Positions 9,154-16,929 of a stretch of DNA of 19,340 bases are shown piece after piece. The stretch is from SYAN01 sp049459795 (lineage in GTDB: Bacteria; Actinomycetota; Actinomycetes; Nanopelagicales; Nanopelagicaceae). Made by a program: the position numbers and the translations under genes. The stretch spans positions 1 to 19,340 of the forward strand of contig JBMUDS010000018.1 in the NCBI GenBank assembly GCA_049459795.1, given 5' to 3'. The number at the start of each line of letters is the position of its first letter. Position 1 is the first letter of the stretch. The notes beneath the pieces were generated by a model. It did not search any database, had not been told where the DNA came from, and worked only from the letters and a program-made list of their open reading frames with translations.

Positions 9154-9453
9154 ATGGATATCTCCAATTACATCTATCTCTCTGCGATCCTCTTCACGAT
9201 CGGTGCGGTCGGTGTCGTAGTGCGACGAAATGCCATCGTGATGTTCATGAGCGTCGAATTGATGCTCAATGCTGCGAATCTAGCCTTCGTCACCTTCGCG
9301 CGGATCAACGGAAATCTCGAAGGACAGATGGTCGCCTTCTTCGTCATGGTCGTTGCGGCCTGTGAAGTGGTCGTCGGTCTTGCCATCATCGTCATGATCT
9401 ATAGATCGAGGAGATCGGCATCGGTTGATGACGCCAATCTCCTAAGGCGGTGA
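9154..9453 (+). CDS. nuoK: NADH-quinone oxidoreductase subunit K
   Basis: Encodes 99 residues, the standard NuoK length, with three transmembrane helices. The two buried glutamates needed for proton transfer in the family are present: E35 in MSVELMLNAANLAF and E71 in CEVVVGLAIIVMIYR. They correspond to E. coli E36 and E72. The ATG follows the nuoJ stop with no gap, and a clear Shine-Dalgarno AAGGAGAGG lies at about 9137-9145. The last four bases overlap the likely GTG start of nuoL. Confidence 0.97.
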   Translation: MDISNYIYLSAILFTIGAVGVVVRRNAIVMFMSVELMLNAANLAFVTFARINGNLEGQMVAFFVMVVAACEVVVGLAIIVMIYRSRRSASVDDANLLRR

Positions 9454-11351
9454 CGCTCGCCATGGTAGAGAACAGCAATCTCGTACTCTTCGTTGCGCTT
9501 CCACTCTTCGGTTCACTCTTCCTCCTCCTTGCAGGGCGGAAGTCGGATCGTTGGGGTCACTGGCTCGCAACTGGCGTGGCAGCATCGACCTTCGTCCTTG
9601 GCCTCATCGAGTTCTTTGCGATGCTTGGCCGCGATGAGGCCAATCGCGCCGCCTATCAGAAGGTCTTCACCTGGATCTCAGTCGGCTCCTTCAATGTCGA
9701 TGCCGCACTCCTTCTTGATCAGCTTTCGATCTGCTTCGTACTTCTCATCACCGGAGTAGGAACGCTGATCCATATCTACTCCATCTCCTATATGGCTGAG
9801 GATCCAGATCGTCGCCGCTTCTTCGCCTACCTCAATCTCTTCATCGCTGCGATGCTCTTGCTCGTCCTCGGTGATTCCTACCTCAATCTCTATGTCGGAT
9901 GGGAAGGCGTCGGTCTTGCCTCTTATCTCTTGATCGGTTTCTGGAACAAGAAGCCGGAGTACGCAACCGCCGCGAAGAAGGCATTCGTCGCGAACCGCGT
10001 CGGCGATGTCGGTCTATCGCTTGCGATCATGATCGCATTCGCAGTCTTCGGCACTGTCACCTTCAAGGGGATCGAAGCGCAGGCAGAATCAGCATCCCAA
10101 GCGGCGATGGTCGCGATCGGCCTCATGCTTCTTCTCGCCGCCGTCGGCAAATCAGCGCAGTTCCCACTTCAATCATGGCTTGGCGATGCGATGGCAGGTC
10201 CTACTCCGGTCTCTGCACTCATTCACGCCGCGACGATGGTCACCGCCGGTGTCTATCTCATCGTTCGCTCCAACTTCGTCTTCGACAATGCGCCAGCGGC
10301 GCAATTCGTCGTCGTCCTCATCGGCGCGATCACATTGATGTTCGGTGCCATCATCGGTATGGCAAAGGACGACATCAAGAAGGCGCTCGCCGCATCGACG
10401 ATGTCACAGATCGGTTACATGATCCTTGCAGCAGGCCTTGGTCCGATCGGTTACGCCTTCGCGATCATGCACCTCCTCACTCACGGATTCTTCAAGGCAG
10501 GAATGTTCTTAGGTGCAGGATCTGTCATGCATGGCATGAACGACGAAGTGAATATGCGTCGCTACGGTGGCCTTGCGAAGTACATGCCGATCACGACGAT
10601 CACCTTTGGACTCGGTTATCTCGCGATCATCGGAGTGCCACCATTCGCTGGCTTCTACTCCAAGGACAAGATCATCGAAGCTGCATTCAATCAAGGTGGC
10701 ACACAAGGGATCATCTTCGGTTCGGTCACGCTCCTAGGTGCTGTGATCACTGCCTTCTATATGACTCGAGTCTTCATGATGACCTTCCTTGGCAAGAAGC
10801 GTTGGGCCGATGACGCTCATCCTCATGAATCGCCCTTCTTGATGTGGATGCCGATGGTGATCCTCTCGATCGGATCGGTCGCTTCCGGTTTCTTGCTCTA
10901 TAGCGGAAAACGCTTGGAATATTGGCTAAAACCCGTCGTCGATAAGAAGGATCATGTCCACGAAGAGTTCATCGCACATAGCACCGTGACCGCTCTTGCA
11001 CTCACAGCGGTTGCGATCGGTGTCGCGATAGCGATCGCGAAGTATCGTGGTGAGATCCCAGTCGAAGCGCCAGAGAAGGTTTCGATCTTCACCAAGGCGG
11101 CACGTAAGGATCTCCTTCAAGATCAGATCAACGAGACCCTCTTCATGCGCCCCGGACAAGTGCTCACCAAAGGACTTGTCGTCGTCGATGAGAAGGTCAT
11201 CGATGGAACGGTTCGATCAGTCGCTGCCACGGCGGTGGGTTCTGCTCGTGGACTTCGAAGGTTCCAGACCGGTTACGTTCGTAACTACGCGCTTCTTATT
11301 CTGATCGGCGTCGCGATCTTGATCGCAGCGCTATGGGTGGTGGCGCTATGA
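9450..11351 (+). CDS. nuoL: NADH-quinone oxidoreductase subunit L (antiporter-like)
   Basis: Encodes 633 residues from GTG 9450 (GTGA overlap with nuoK), or 629 from the in-frame ATG at 9462. The first fits the operon's coupling pattern; the second is the better codon, so the exact start is open. NuoL is the distal antiporter-like proton channel. Key residues are E152 in YVGWEGVGLASY, K234 in GKSAQFPLQSWL, and H259 in VSALIHAATMVTAGVY. A second conserved block, KDDIKKALAASTMSQIGYM, follows. About 16 membrane segments are expected. The C-terminal 110 residues fit the amphipathic lateral helix and final anchor helix of the family (E. coli NuoL is 613 residues). Confidence 0.96.
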   Translation: MTLAMVENSNLVLFVALPLFGSLFLLLAGRKSDRWGHWLATGVAASTFVLGLIEFFAMLGRDEANRAAYQKVFTWISVGSFNVDAALLLDQLSICFVLLITGVGTLIHIYSISYMAEDPDRRRFFAYLNLFIAAMLLLVLGDSYLNLYVGWEGVGLASYLLIGFWNKKPEYATAAKKAFVANRVGDVGLSLAIMIAFAVFGTVTFKGIEAQAESASQAAMVAIGLMLLLAAVGKSAQFPLQSWLGDAMAGPTPVSALIHAATMVTAGVYLIVRSNFVFDNAPAAQFVVVLIGAITLMFGAIIGMAKDDIKKALAASTMSQIGYMILAAGLGPIGYAFAIMHLLTHGFFKAGMFLGAGSVMHGMNDEVNMRRYGGLAKYMPITTITFGLGYLAIIGVPPFAGFYSKDKIIEAAFNQGGTQGIIFGSVTLLGAVITAFYMTRVFMMTFLGKKRWADDAHPHESPFLMWMPMVILSIGSVASGFLLYSGKRLEYWLKPVVDKKDHVHEEFIAHSTVTALALTAVAIGVAIAIAKYRGEIPVEAPEKVSIFTKAARKDLLQDQINETLFMRPGQVLTKGLVVVDEKVIDGTVRSVAATAVGSARGLRRFQTGYVRNYALLILIGVAILIAALWVVAL

Positions 11352-12856
11352 GCATGATCACCATCCTCGGACTCATCCCACTTCTTGGCGTCCTTGCACT
11401 CGCTTTCATAAAGCGCGATAACGCACTCGCTGCCAAGCAAGTAGCGCTTGCGACATCGATACTCGTCGCGCTCTTCGGAATCTTCATGGCGGTTCAATTC
11501 GAGACGAATCGCCCTGGATTCCAATTCACTGAGAGCCGTGAGTGGATCCCAGCCTTTGGCATCAACTACAGCGTCGGAGTGGATGGCATATCGCTTCTGC
11601 TCATCCTCCTTGCAGTGATCCTGGTTCCGATCGTGATCCTCGCCGGATGGCATGAATCAGAGGGTGGCAGGTGGAGTACTAAGACCTTCTATATCCTGAT
11701 CCTCGTCCTTGAGACGATGATGATCGGCGTCTTCGCGGCGACCGACGTATTCCTCTTCTATGTCTTCTTCGAAGCGATGCTCATCCCGGTCTATTTCCTC
11801 ATAGGTGGCTACGGCACCGGCGAGCGAATCCAGGCCGCGGTCAAGTTCTTGCTCTACAGCCTCTTCGGTGGTCTCTTGATGCTGGCATCGATCATCGGAA
11901 TCTATGTCTTGAGTAACGATCAGATCGGTCCGACCTTCGATATCACCAGGCTCTCGCAATTGGAGATGAGTTCTGGGACCGAGAACCTGCTCTTCCTCGG
12001 ATTCTTCATCGCATTCGCGATCAAAGCGCCGCTCTGGCCAGTACACACCTGGCTACCTGATGCAGCGCGTTCTGCAACCCCTGGCACATCGGTCCTTCTC
12101 TTAGGTGTACTCGACAAGGTCGGTACCTTCGGAATGATCCGTTACTGTCTTGAGATCTTCCCGAACGCGTCGAAGACATTCACGCCGATGATCATCACGC
12201 TCGCAGTGATCTCGATCATCTATGGCGCATTCCTTGCGATCGGACAGAAGGAGATCCTCCGTCTCATCGCTTTCACTTCCATATCGCACTTCGGTTTCAT
12301 CGTGATGGGAATCTTCGCGATGACGACCCAAGGCCACTCTGGTGCGAACCTCTACATGATCAACCATGGCTTCTCTACGGCTGCGCTCTTCCTTGTGGCA
12401 GGTTGGATGATCAAGCGTCGCGGTTCTGGTCGCATCGAAGATTTCGGTGGCCTACAGCGAGTGACTCCGGTGATGGCCTGGAGTTTCTTCATTGCGGGAC
12501 TCTCTGGGCTCGCGCTTCCAGGACTCTCGAGCTTCGTCAGTGAGTTCTTAGTTCTCGTCGGCACCTACACCCGCTATCCCGTCGCTGCGATCATCGGAAC
12601 GCTCGGCATCATCTTGGCTGCGCTCTACATCTTGATCCCGGTCCAACGTTCGCTCCATGGCCCGACGACTCCCGGAAACGAAGGACTTAAGGATCTCAAC
12701 GTACGAGAGAAGATCGCCATCGCACCTGTGATCGCGATCATCGTCGCACTGGGCTTCTATCCAAAACCTGCGCTCGATGTGATCAACCCGGTCGCTAAGA
12801 CCACGATCGCTAAAGCGGGATTCACTGATCCGAAACCAGAGGTGGGAGAGAGATGA
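11348..12856 (+). CDS. nuoM: NADH-quinone oxidoreductase subunit M (antiporter-like)
   Basis: Encodes 502 residues from the ATG at 11348, which overlaps the nuoL stop (ATGA). An in-frame ATG at 11333 would lie inside nuoL and is less likely. NuoM is the middle antiporter-like proton channel. Conserved residues are E142 in FFEAMLIPVYFLIG and K226 in IKAPLWPVHTWLPDA. K257 is in VLDKVGTFG, and a later block reads LRLIAFTSISHFGFI. About 14 hydrophobic helices are visible and the length is close to E. coli NuoM (509). The stop overlaps nuoN as ATGA, preceded by the Shine-Dalgarno GGTGGGAGAGAG. Confidence 0.97.
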   Translation: MSMITILGLIPLLGVLALAFIKRDNALAAKQVALATSILVALFGIFMAVQFETNRPGFQFTESREWIPAFGINYSVGVDGISLLLILLAVILVPIVILAGWHESEGGRWSTKTFYILILVLETMMIGVFAATDVFLFYVFFEAMLIPVYFLIGGYGTGERIQAAVKFLLYSLFGGLLMLASIIGIYVLSNDQIGPTFDITRLSQLEMSSGTENLLFLGFFIAFAIKAPLWPVHTWLPDAARSATPGTSVLLLGVLDKVGTFGMIRYCLEIFPNASKTFTPMIITLAVISIIYGAFLAIGQKEILRLIAFTSISHFGFIVMGIFAMTTQGHSGANLYMINHGFSTAALFLVAGWMIKRRGSGRIEDFGGLQRVTPVMAWSFFIAGLSGLALPGLSSFVSEFLVLVGTYTRYPVAAIIGTLGIILAALYILIPVQRSLHGPTTPGNEGLKDLNVREKIAIAPVIAIIVALGFYPKPALDVINPVAKTTIAKAGFTDPKPEVGER

Positions 12857-14370
12857 CCTTCACAACGCCTTCGCTCGAATACGCGGCGTTGATGCCGATT
12901 CTCATCGTCTTCATCGGTGCCTTGATCGGTGTGATCGTCGAAGCCTTTGTGAAGTCATCGCTTCGCAACTTCGTCCATTCGCTCCTTACTCCAGCAACCC
13001 TTCTCGTTGCGCTCTTCCAAGTGATCGCGAACCGGGATCTCGTCACCTCGACTGCCGCGGTCAATTCCGTGATCATCGATGGTCCGGCACATCTTGCCCA
13101 AGGGATCATCTTGGTCCTATCGCTCCTTGGCTTGCTCTTCATTCTTGATGTCGATTCCTTCGTCCCTCAAGCTGCAGCGCTTCCTGGATCAGAGGAAGAA
13201 CGCCGTGCGATCGCGGTAGGAAAGCAACAGACCGAGGTCTATCCACTTCTTCTTTTCTCCGTCGCAGGCATGATGCTCTTCGCCTCCGCGAGTGATCTCA
13301 TCACGCTCTTCGTGGCCCTCGAAGTCCTCTCACTCCCGCTCTATCTGATGGCGGGTTTCTCACGGCGTCGAAGGCTCTTCTCACAAGAATCTGCCCTCAA
13401 GTACTTCCTTCTTGGCGCTTATTCCTCAGCCTTCTTCATCTTCGGAGCAGCATTCGTCTACGGCTTCGCAGGCTCGGTGAATTTCACCGCGATCCGCAAC
13501 GCAGTCATCGGTGGTTACGCCAACGACGTGATCTTGCTGATCGGCATCGTCTTCATCTCTGTCGGGCTCCTCTTCAAGGTGGGCGCAGTCCCATTCCACG
13601 CGTGGACTCCGGATGTCTATCAAGGTGCTCCAACCCCGATCACTGGCTTCATGGCAGCAGCGACGAAGGTCGCAGCTTTCGTCGCGATGATCCGCCTCTT
13701 CTACACAGTCTTTGATGGGAATGTCTGGCAATGGCAACCACTTCTCACCGGAGTCGCCATCATCACGATGATCGTCGGCTCTCTCGTTGCCATCGCCCAG
13801 CGCGACGTGAAGCGAATGCTCGCTTACTCCTCGATCGCACATGCTGGTTTCTTGCTCACCGGTGTGATCGCCTTCAACAAATCAGGCCTTGAGAGCACAC
13901 TCTTCTATCTCTTCGTCTATGGTGTTGCGACCCTCGGCGCCTTCGGCATCATCACCTTGATCCAAGACTCACAAGGCGAGGTCACCGACCTCAATCGTTG
14001 GGCAGGACTCGGAAAGAGATCCCCAGTGATCGCCTCCCTTTTCACGCTTTTCTTGCTCTCTTTCGCGGGTATCCCACTCACCTCTGGGTTCATTGGAAAG
14101 TTCTCGATCTTCAGCGCAGCCTATGAAGGTGGCGTCCCATCGGTCGTTGTCGTCGGTGTCCTCACAAGTGCGATCGCGGCCTTCTTCTATATCCGCGTCG
14201 TCGTTTTGATGTTCTTCCAGGATCCAACCGATGCCACAGTGAGTGTGACGTTGCCGACACTGCGCTCATCGATAGGCGTATGGAGCGCTGCAATCGTGAC
14301 GGTAGCGCTAGGTGTGCTGCCAACTTCAACTCTCTCTTTCATCACTGACCTGGCTATCTTTGCCCGGTGA
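12853..14370 (+). CDS. nuoN: NADH-quinone oxidoreductase subunit N (antiporter-like)
   Basis: Encodes 505 residues of NuoN, the antiporter-like proton channel closest to NuoK. Visible family features are E157 in ALEVLSLPLYLMAGFSRR, K242 in FKVGAVPFHAWTPDVYQGAP, and the following PTPITGFMAAATKVAAF. A second proton-path block around KRMLAYSSIAHAGF is also present. About 14 hydrophobic segments can be traced. The charged loop at about 100-127, between helices, carries a short PGSEEERR insert. The start overlaps the nuoM stop (ATGA). The stop overlaps the GTG of the prenyl synthase, so nuoN is not the last gene of the unit. Confidence 0.97.
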   Translation: MTFTTPSLEYAALMPILIVFIGALIGVIVEAFVKSSLRNFVHSLLTPATLLVALFQVIANRDLVTSTAAVNSVIIDGPAHLAQGIILVLSLLGLLFILDVDSFVPQAAALPGSEEERRAIAVGKQQTEVYPLLLFSVAGMMLFASASDLITLFVALEVLSLPLYLMAGFSRRRRLFSQESALKYFLLGAYSSAFFIFGAAFVYGFAGSVNFTAIRNAVIGGYANDVILLIGIVFISVGLLFKVGAVPFHAWTPDVYQGAPTPITGFMAAATKVAAFVAMIRLFYTVFDGNVWQWQPLLTGVAIITMIVGSLVAIAQRDVKRMLAYSSIAHAGFLLTGVIAFNKSGLESTLFYLFVYGVATLGAFGIITLIQDSQGEVTDLNRWAGLGKRSPVIASLFTLFLLSFAGIPLTSGFIGKFSIFSAAYEGGVPSVVVVGVLTSAIAAFFYIRVVVLMFFQDPTDATVSVTLPTLRSSIGVWSAAIVTVALGVLPTSTLSFITDLAIFAR

Positions 14371-15362
14371 GCAACACCCAATTAGCGATCGAAGGTCTTG
14401 ATCCTCATCTTGCTGCTGACCTCACATCAGGTCTGAAGCATGTAGAGGAGTTGCTCGCTGCCCATATCGAGGGCGAATACCCACTTGTTGAGGAGACTGC
14501 CCGACACCTTGTTCTTGCGGGTGGAAAGCGTCTTCGCCCACTCCTCGTTCTTCTCACCTCACACCTTGGTCCAGAACGTGGCGCCAATATCTTCAAAGCG
14601 GCAGTCGCATGTGAGCTGACCCATCTTGGAACGCTCTATCACGATGATGTGATGGATGAAGCAGCACTTCGTCGCGGTGTGACAAGCGCAAACTATCGCT
14701 GGGGTAATGCGGTGGCGATCCTTACCGGTGATTACCTCTTCGCAAAGACCTCCGCACTCCTTGCAGAGGTCGGCCCAGAAGCTGTCCTTCTCCAGGCGCT
14801 CACCTTCGAGCGACTTGTGATCGGCCAGATCCAAGAGACTCAAGGGCCATCCGATTCTGAAGATCCGATGGCGCATTACATGAAAGTCGTTGCGAATAAG
14901 ACCGCATCATTGATCTCCACCTCAGCACGATTCGGTGCGATGCTCTCTGGCGCTGATCCTCGTATCACCGAGAGCATTACTCAATTCGGTGAATTGATCG
15001 GAATCGCTTTCCAACTCGCAGATGACATACTCGATATCGCAAGTGAGTCGGCGCAGTCCGGGAAGACTCCAGGAACTGATCTCAAAGAGGGAATACCTAC
15101 TCTGGTCACCATCCTTGCCCGTCGATCAGATGACCCAGCAGATGCTGATCTCAAGGAGATCCTGGCAAAGCCGATCACTGACGAAGCACTCCTTGAGAAG
15201 ACATTACAAAGACTTCGCACGCATAAGGCGATGGAAGAAGCGCGAGAGATGCTCGGCGCTACAGCTTCGAAGGCGATGGCGCTTCTCGATGACCTGCCTG
15301 AAACCAGCGTAAAACAAGCACTTTTGGCTGTTATTTCAGCGGTAATCAATCGCTCTGCTTGA
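14367..15362 (+). CDS. Polyprenyl diphosphate synthase, probably for the menaquinone side chain
   Basis: Encodes 331 residues of a trans-isoprenyl diphosphate synthase, which adds isopentenyl diphosphate units to an allylic primer. GGKRLRP at 52-58 binds isopentenyl diphosphate. The first Asp-rich motif is HDDVMD with D93, D94 and D97. The second is LADDILD with D219, D220 and D223. It ends in a TDLKEGIPTL block typical of the family. A small residue (G88) sits five positions before the first Asp motif, which usually goes with long-chain products (C35-C50). The GTG start overlaps the nuoN stop (GTGA), so it is translated with complex I. Similar genes are called grcC, hepT or ispB; chain length cannot be read from sequence, so no symbol is given. 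A carotenoid or other prenyl role is less likely. Confidence 0.92.
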   Translation: MSNTQLAIEGLDPHLAADLTSGLKHVEELLAAHIEGEYPLVEETARHLVLAGGKRLRPLLVLLTSHLGPERGANIFKAAVACELTHLGTLYHDDVMDEAALRRGVTSANYRWGNAVAILTGDYLFAKTSALLAEVGPEAVLLQALTFERLVIGQIQETQGPSDSEDPMAHYMKVVANKTASLISTSARFGAMLSGADPRITESITQFGELIGIAFQLADDILDIASESAQSGKTPGTDLKEGIPTLVTILARRSDDPADADLKEILAKPITDEALLEKTLQRLRTHKAMEEAREMLGATASKAMALLDDLPETSVKQALLAVISAVINRSA

Positions 15363-16241
15363 GCGGACCAGATCCCGCCCGAATACGAAGAGCGCTAACC
15401 AGATCATCGCGAAGCCGAAGAGCTTTATGGGGTTCATATCCTCACGGTTGATACCGATTCCGATGAAGAACATGATCGTCGGCGTCAGATATTGAAGTAG
15501 CCCAACAGTCACCAATGGCAATCGGTTGGTCGCACCATTGAAAAATAACAACGGAACGACTGTCGCAAGCCCACCACCCATAAGGAGAAGTGAGGTCGAG
15601 AGCGAAGTCCCGAAGGAAGCCTCACCTCTACTAGCAAGATAGATGATGTAGCCAGTACTCGGAATGAGTGCGATCAAAGTCTCGACAGAGAGAGATTCAA
15701 GGGCGCCTAATTTCAATTGTTTCTTGATCAAGCTATAGCCACCCCAGGTCACTGAGAGTGCGAGTGCGATCCATGGAAGAGCGCCGTATCCGATAGTGAG
15801 GATCAGGACACCAACTCCAGCGAGTGCGATCGCGACTCTTTGTGGCTTACTGATCTCCTCTTTGAGGATAAGGACCCCGAAAGTGACCGACATGAGAGGG
15901 GTGATGTAATACCCGAGGGCAGATTCGACGACCCGATCGACAGTGACTGACCAGATGTAGACCCCCCAGTTCCCGGTGAGCAAGAGGGCCGCAAATGCCA
16001 GGATCGAGAGCATCCTTCGGTCCTTGATTAGCCCCCAAAAAACCGCAATTTTTCGGGAAATCATGAGGAAAGCGACACATATGACAAGAGCCCAGAGTCC
16101 CCTATGCACGAGGATCTCGGTGGCCGGAACGCCATCCATCAATTGCCAATAGAGGGGAAGTAATCCCCACATCGCATATGCAGAGACGCCAAAAAAGACT
16201 CCGGTCGCGAAATTCGAAGCGCTTTTACTCGTCCCGCTCAT
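15336..16241 (-). CDS. rarD: RarD-type EamA-family transporter
   Basis: Encodes 301 residues with about ten hydrophobic helices, two EamA (DMT superfamily) halves. RarD family features are YAMWGLLPLYWQ at 22-33, EILVHRGLW at 42-50, TGNWGVYIWSV at 89-99, and the ESALGYYITPL block at 106-116. PWIALALSVTWGGYSLIKK follows at 156-174. RarD proteins are inner-membrane permeases named for a chloramphenicol-sensitivity phenotype; the natural substrate is not known here. The ATG at 16241 overlaps the yajQ stop (ATGA on the minus strand), so the two are coupled. Its 3' end overlaps the end of the prenyl synthase by 27 bp on the opposite strand, and I see no terminator after it. Confidence 0.9.
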   Translation of the reverse strand: MSGTSKSASNFATGVFFGVSAYAMWGLLPLYWQLMDGVPATEILVHRGLWALVICVAFLMISRKIAVFWGLIKDRRMLSILAFAALLLTGNWGVYIWSVTVDRVVESALGYYITPLMSVTFGVLILKEEISKPQRVAIALAGVGVLILTIGYGALPWIALALSVTWGGYSLIKKQLKLGALESLSVETLIALIPSTGYIIYLASRGEASFGTSLSTSLLLMGGGLATVVPLLFFNGATNRLPLVTVGLLQYLTPTIMFFIGIGINREDMNPIKLFGFAMIWLALFVFGRDLVRSSRAIDYR

Positions 16242-16726
16242 CGATAGTTGGTGAACTGCACCGCGAAATCGAGGGCTGCACCCTTGATGAGGGCTATCGC
16301 CTCTTGTAAATCGTCACGACTCTTGCTTGAGACGCGCAATTCATCACCTTGGATCTGCGCTTTGATGCTCTTTGGTCCAGATTCCTTGAGCAATTTGGTG
16401 ATCTTCTTCGCATTCTCTTGCGAGATGCCTTCTTTCGTCTCGATCATGATCTTGTGGGTCTTGCCACTGAGCACTGGATCCTTCGCATTGATCGACTTCA
16501 GTGAGACATTCCGCTTGATCAACTTCTCTTTGAAGACTTCCAGTGCAGCTTTCGCACGTTCTTCGGTCTCTGATTCGATCGTGATGGCGACGCTGCTCTT
16601 CTCGATCGTCGTTCCAGTTCCTTTGAAGTCGAATCTTGTCTCTAATTCACGTGAAGTCTGATTGATCGCATTGTCTAACTCTGCTTGATCGATCTTTGAT
16701 ACGACATCAAAACTTGAATCGGCCAC
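16238..16726 (-). CDS. yajQ: YajQ family nucleotide-binding protein (UPF0234)
   Basis: Encodes 162 residues, the usual YajQ length, starting at GTG with a Shine-Dalgarno-like AGGTAGGAAA just upstream. Family features are the N-terminal SSFDVVSKIDQAELDNAINQ, the ELETRFDFKGT block at 27-37, and the C-terminal DLQEAIALIKGAALDFAVQF ending in TNYR. YajQ proteins have two ferredoxin-like domains. Members bind nucleotides or RNA, and the Xanthomonas homolog binds cyclic di-GMP; which applies here cannot be told. It is the first gene of a minus-strand pair with rarD, divergent from the repeat-protein gene. A weak -10-like TACTCT (minus strand of 16780-16785) could drive it, but I see no matching -35. 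Confidence 0.95.
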   Translation of the reverse strand: MADSSFDVVSKIDQAELDNAINQTSRELETRFDFKGTGTTIEKSSVAITIESETEERAKAALEVFKEKLIKRNVSLKSINAKDPVLSGKTHKIMIETKEGISQENAKKITKLLKESGPKSIKAQIQGDELRVSSKSRDDLQEAIALIKGAALDFAVQFTNYR

Positions 16727-16892
16727 TTTCCTACCTTCTCATTCGCTCTCACTCGCCTACTTTTCGTCCTTTTGGACCAAGAGTAACCGCCTTCGGCTAG
16801 CGGGCTAGATGAGGAAAATCAATAGGTCGAAGCGGAAATCACATCGATCCGGCAAGAAATTCACCGGAATGTGGACCGAGTGGGCCACTTCT

Positions 16893-16921
16893 TTGACACC
16901 CCTATTGGGCCTTACAAGGAT
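16893..16921 (+). promoter_or_regulatory. Candidate sigma70-type promoter (weak -10)
   Basis: A perfect -35 hexamer TTGACA at 16893-16898 is followed, after 17 bases, by AAGGAT at 16916-16921, which matches three of six consensus -10 positions. Transcription would begin near 16928 and read toward the terminator-like hairpin at 16996-17018 and the repeat-protein gene. The -35 is strong and the spacing ideal, but the -10 is poor, so this is only a candidate. Confidence 0.35.
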
Positions 16922-16929
16922 TAGGGGTG
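16897..16929. repeat. Perfect 8-bp inverted repeat overlapping the candidate promoter
   Basis: CACCCCTA at 16897-16904 and TAGGGGTG at 16922-16929 are exact reverse complements separated by 17 bp. Inside them, CCTT and AAGG (16910-16913 and 16916-16919) are also complementary. The left arm overlaps the -35 TTGACA and the right arm lies directly after the -10-like hexamer. It could be a repressor operator, or, if transcription starts further upstream, an RNA stem. Confidence 0.55.

Noticed and set aside
9899..10813. A 304-codon plus-strand frame inside nuoL
   Set aside because: Out-of-frame shadow of nuoL; Arg/Ser/His-rich and without motifs, while the nuoL frame holds all conserved residues.
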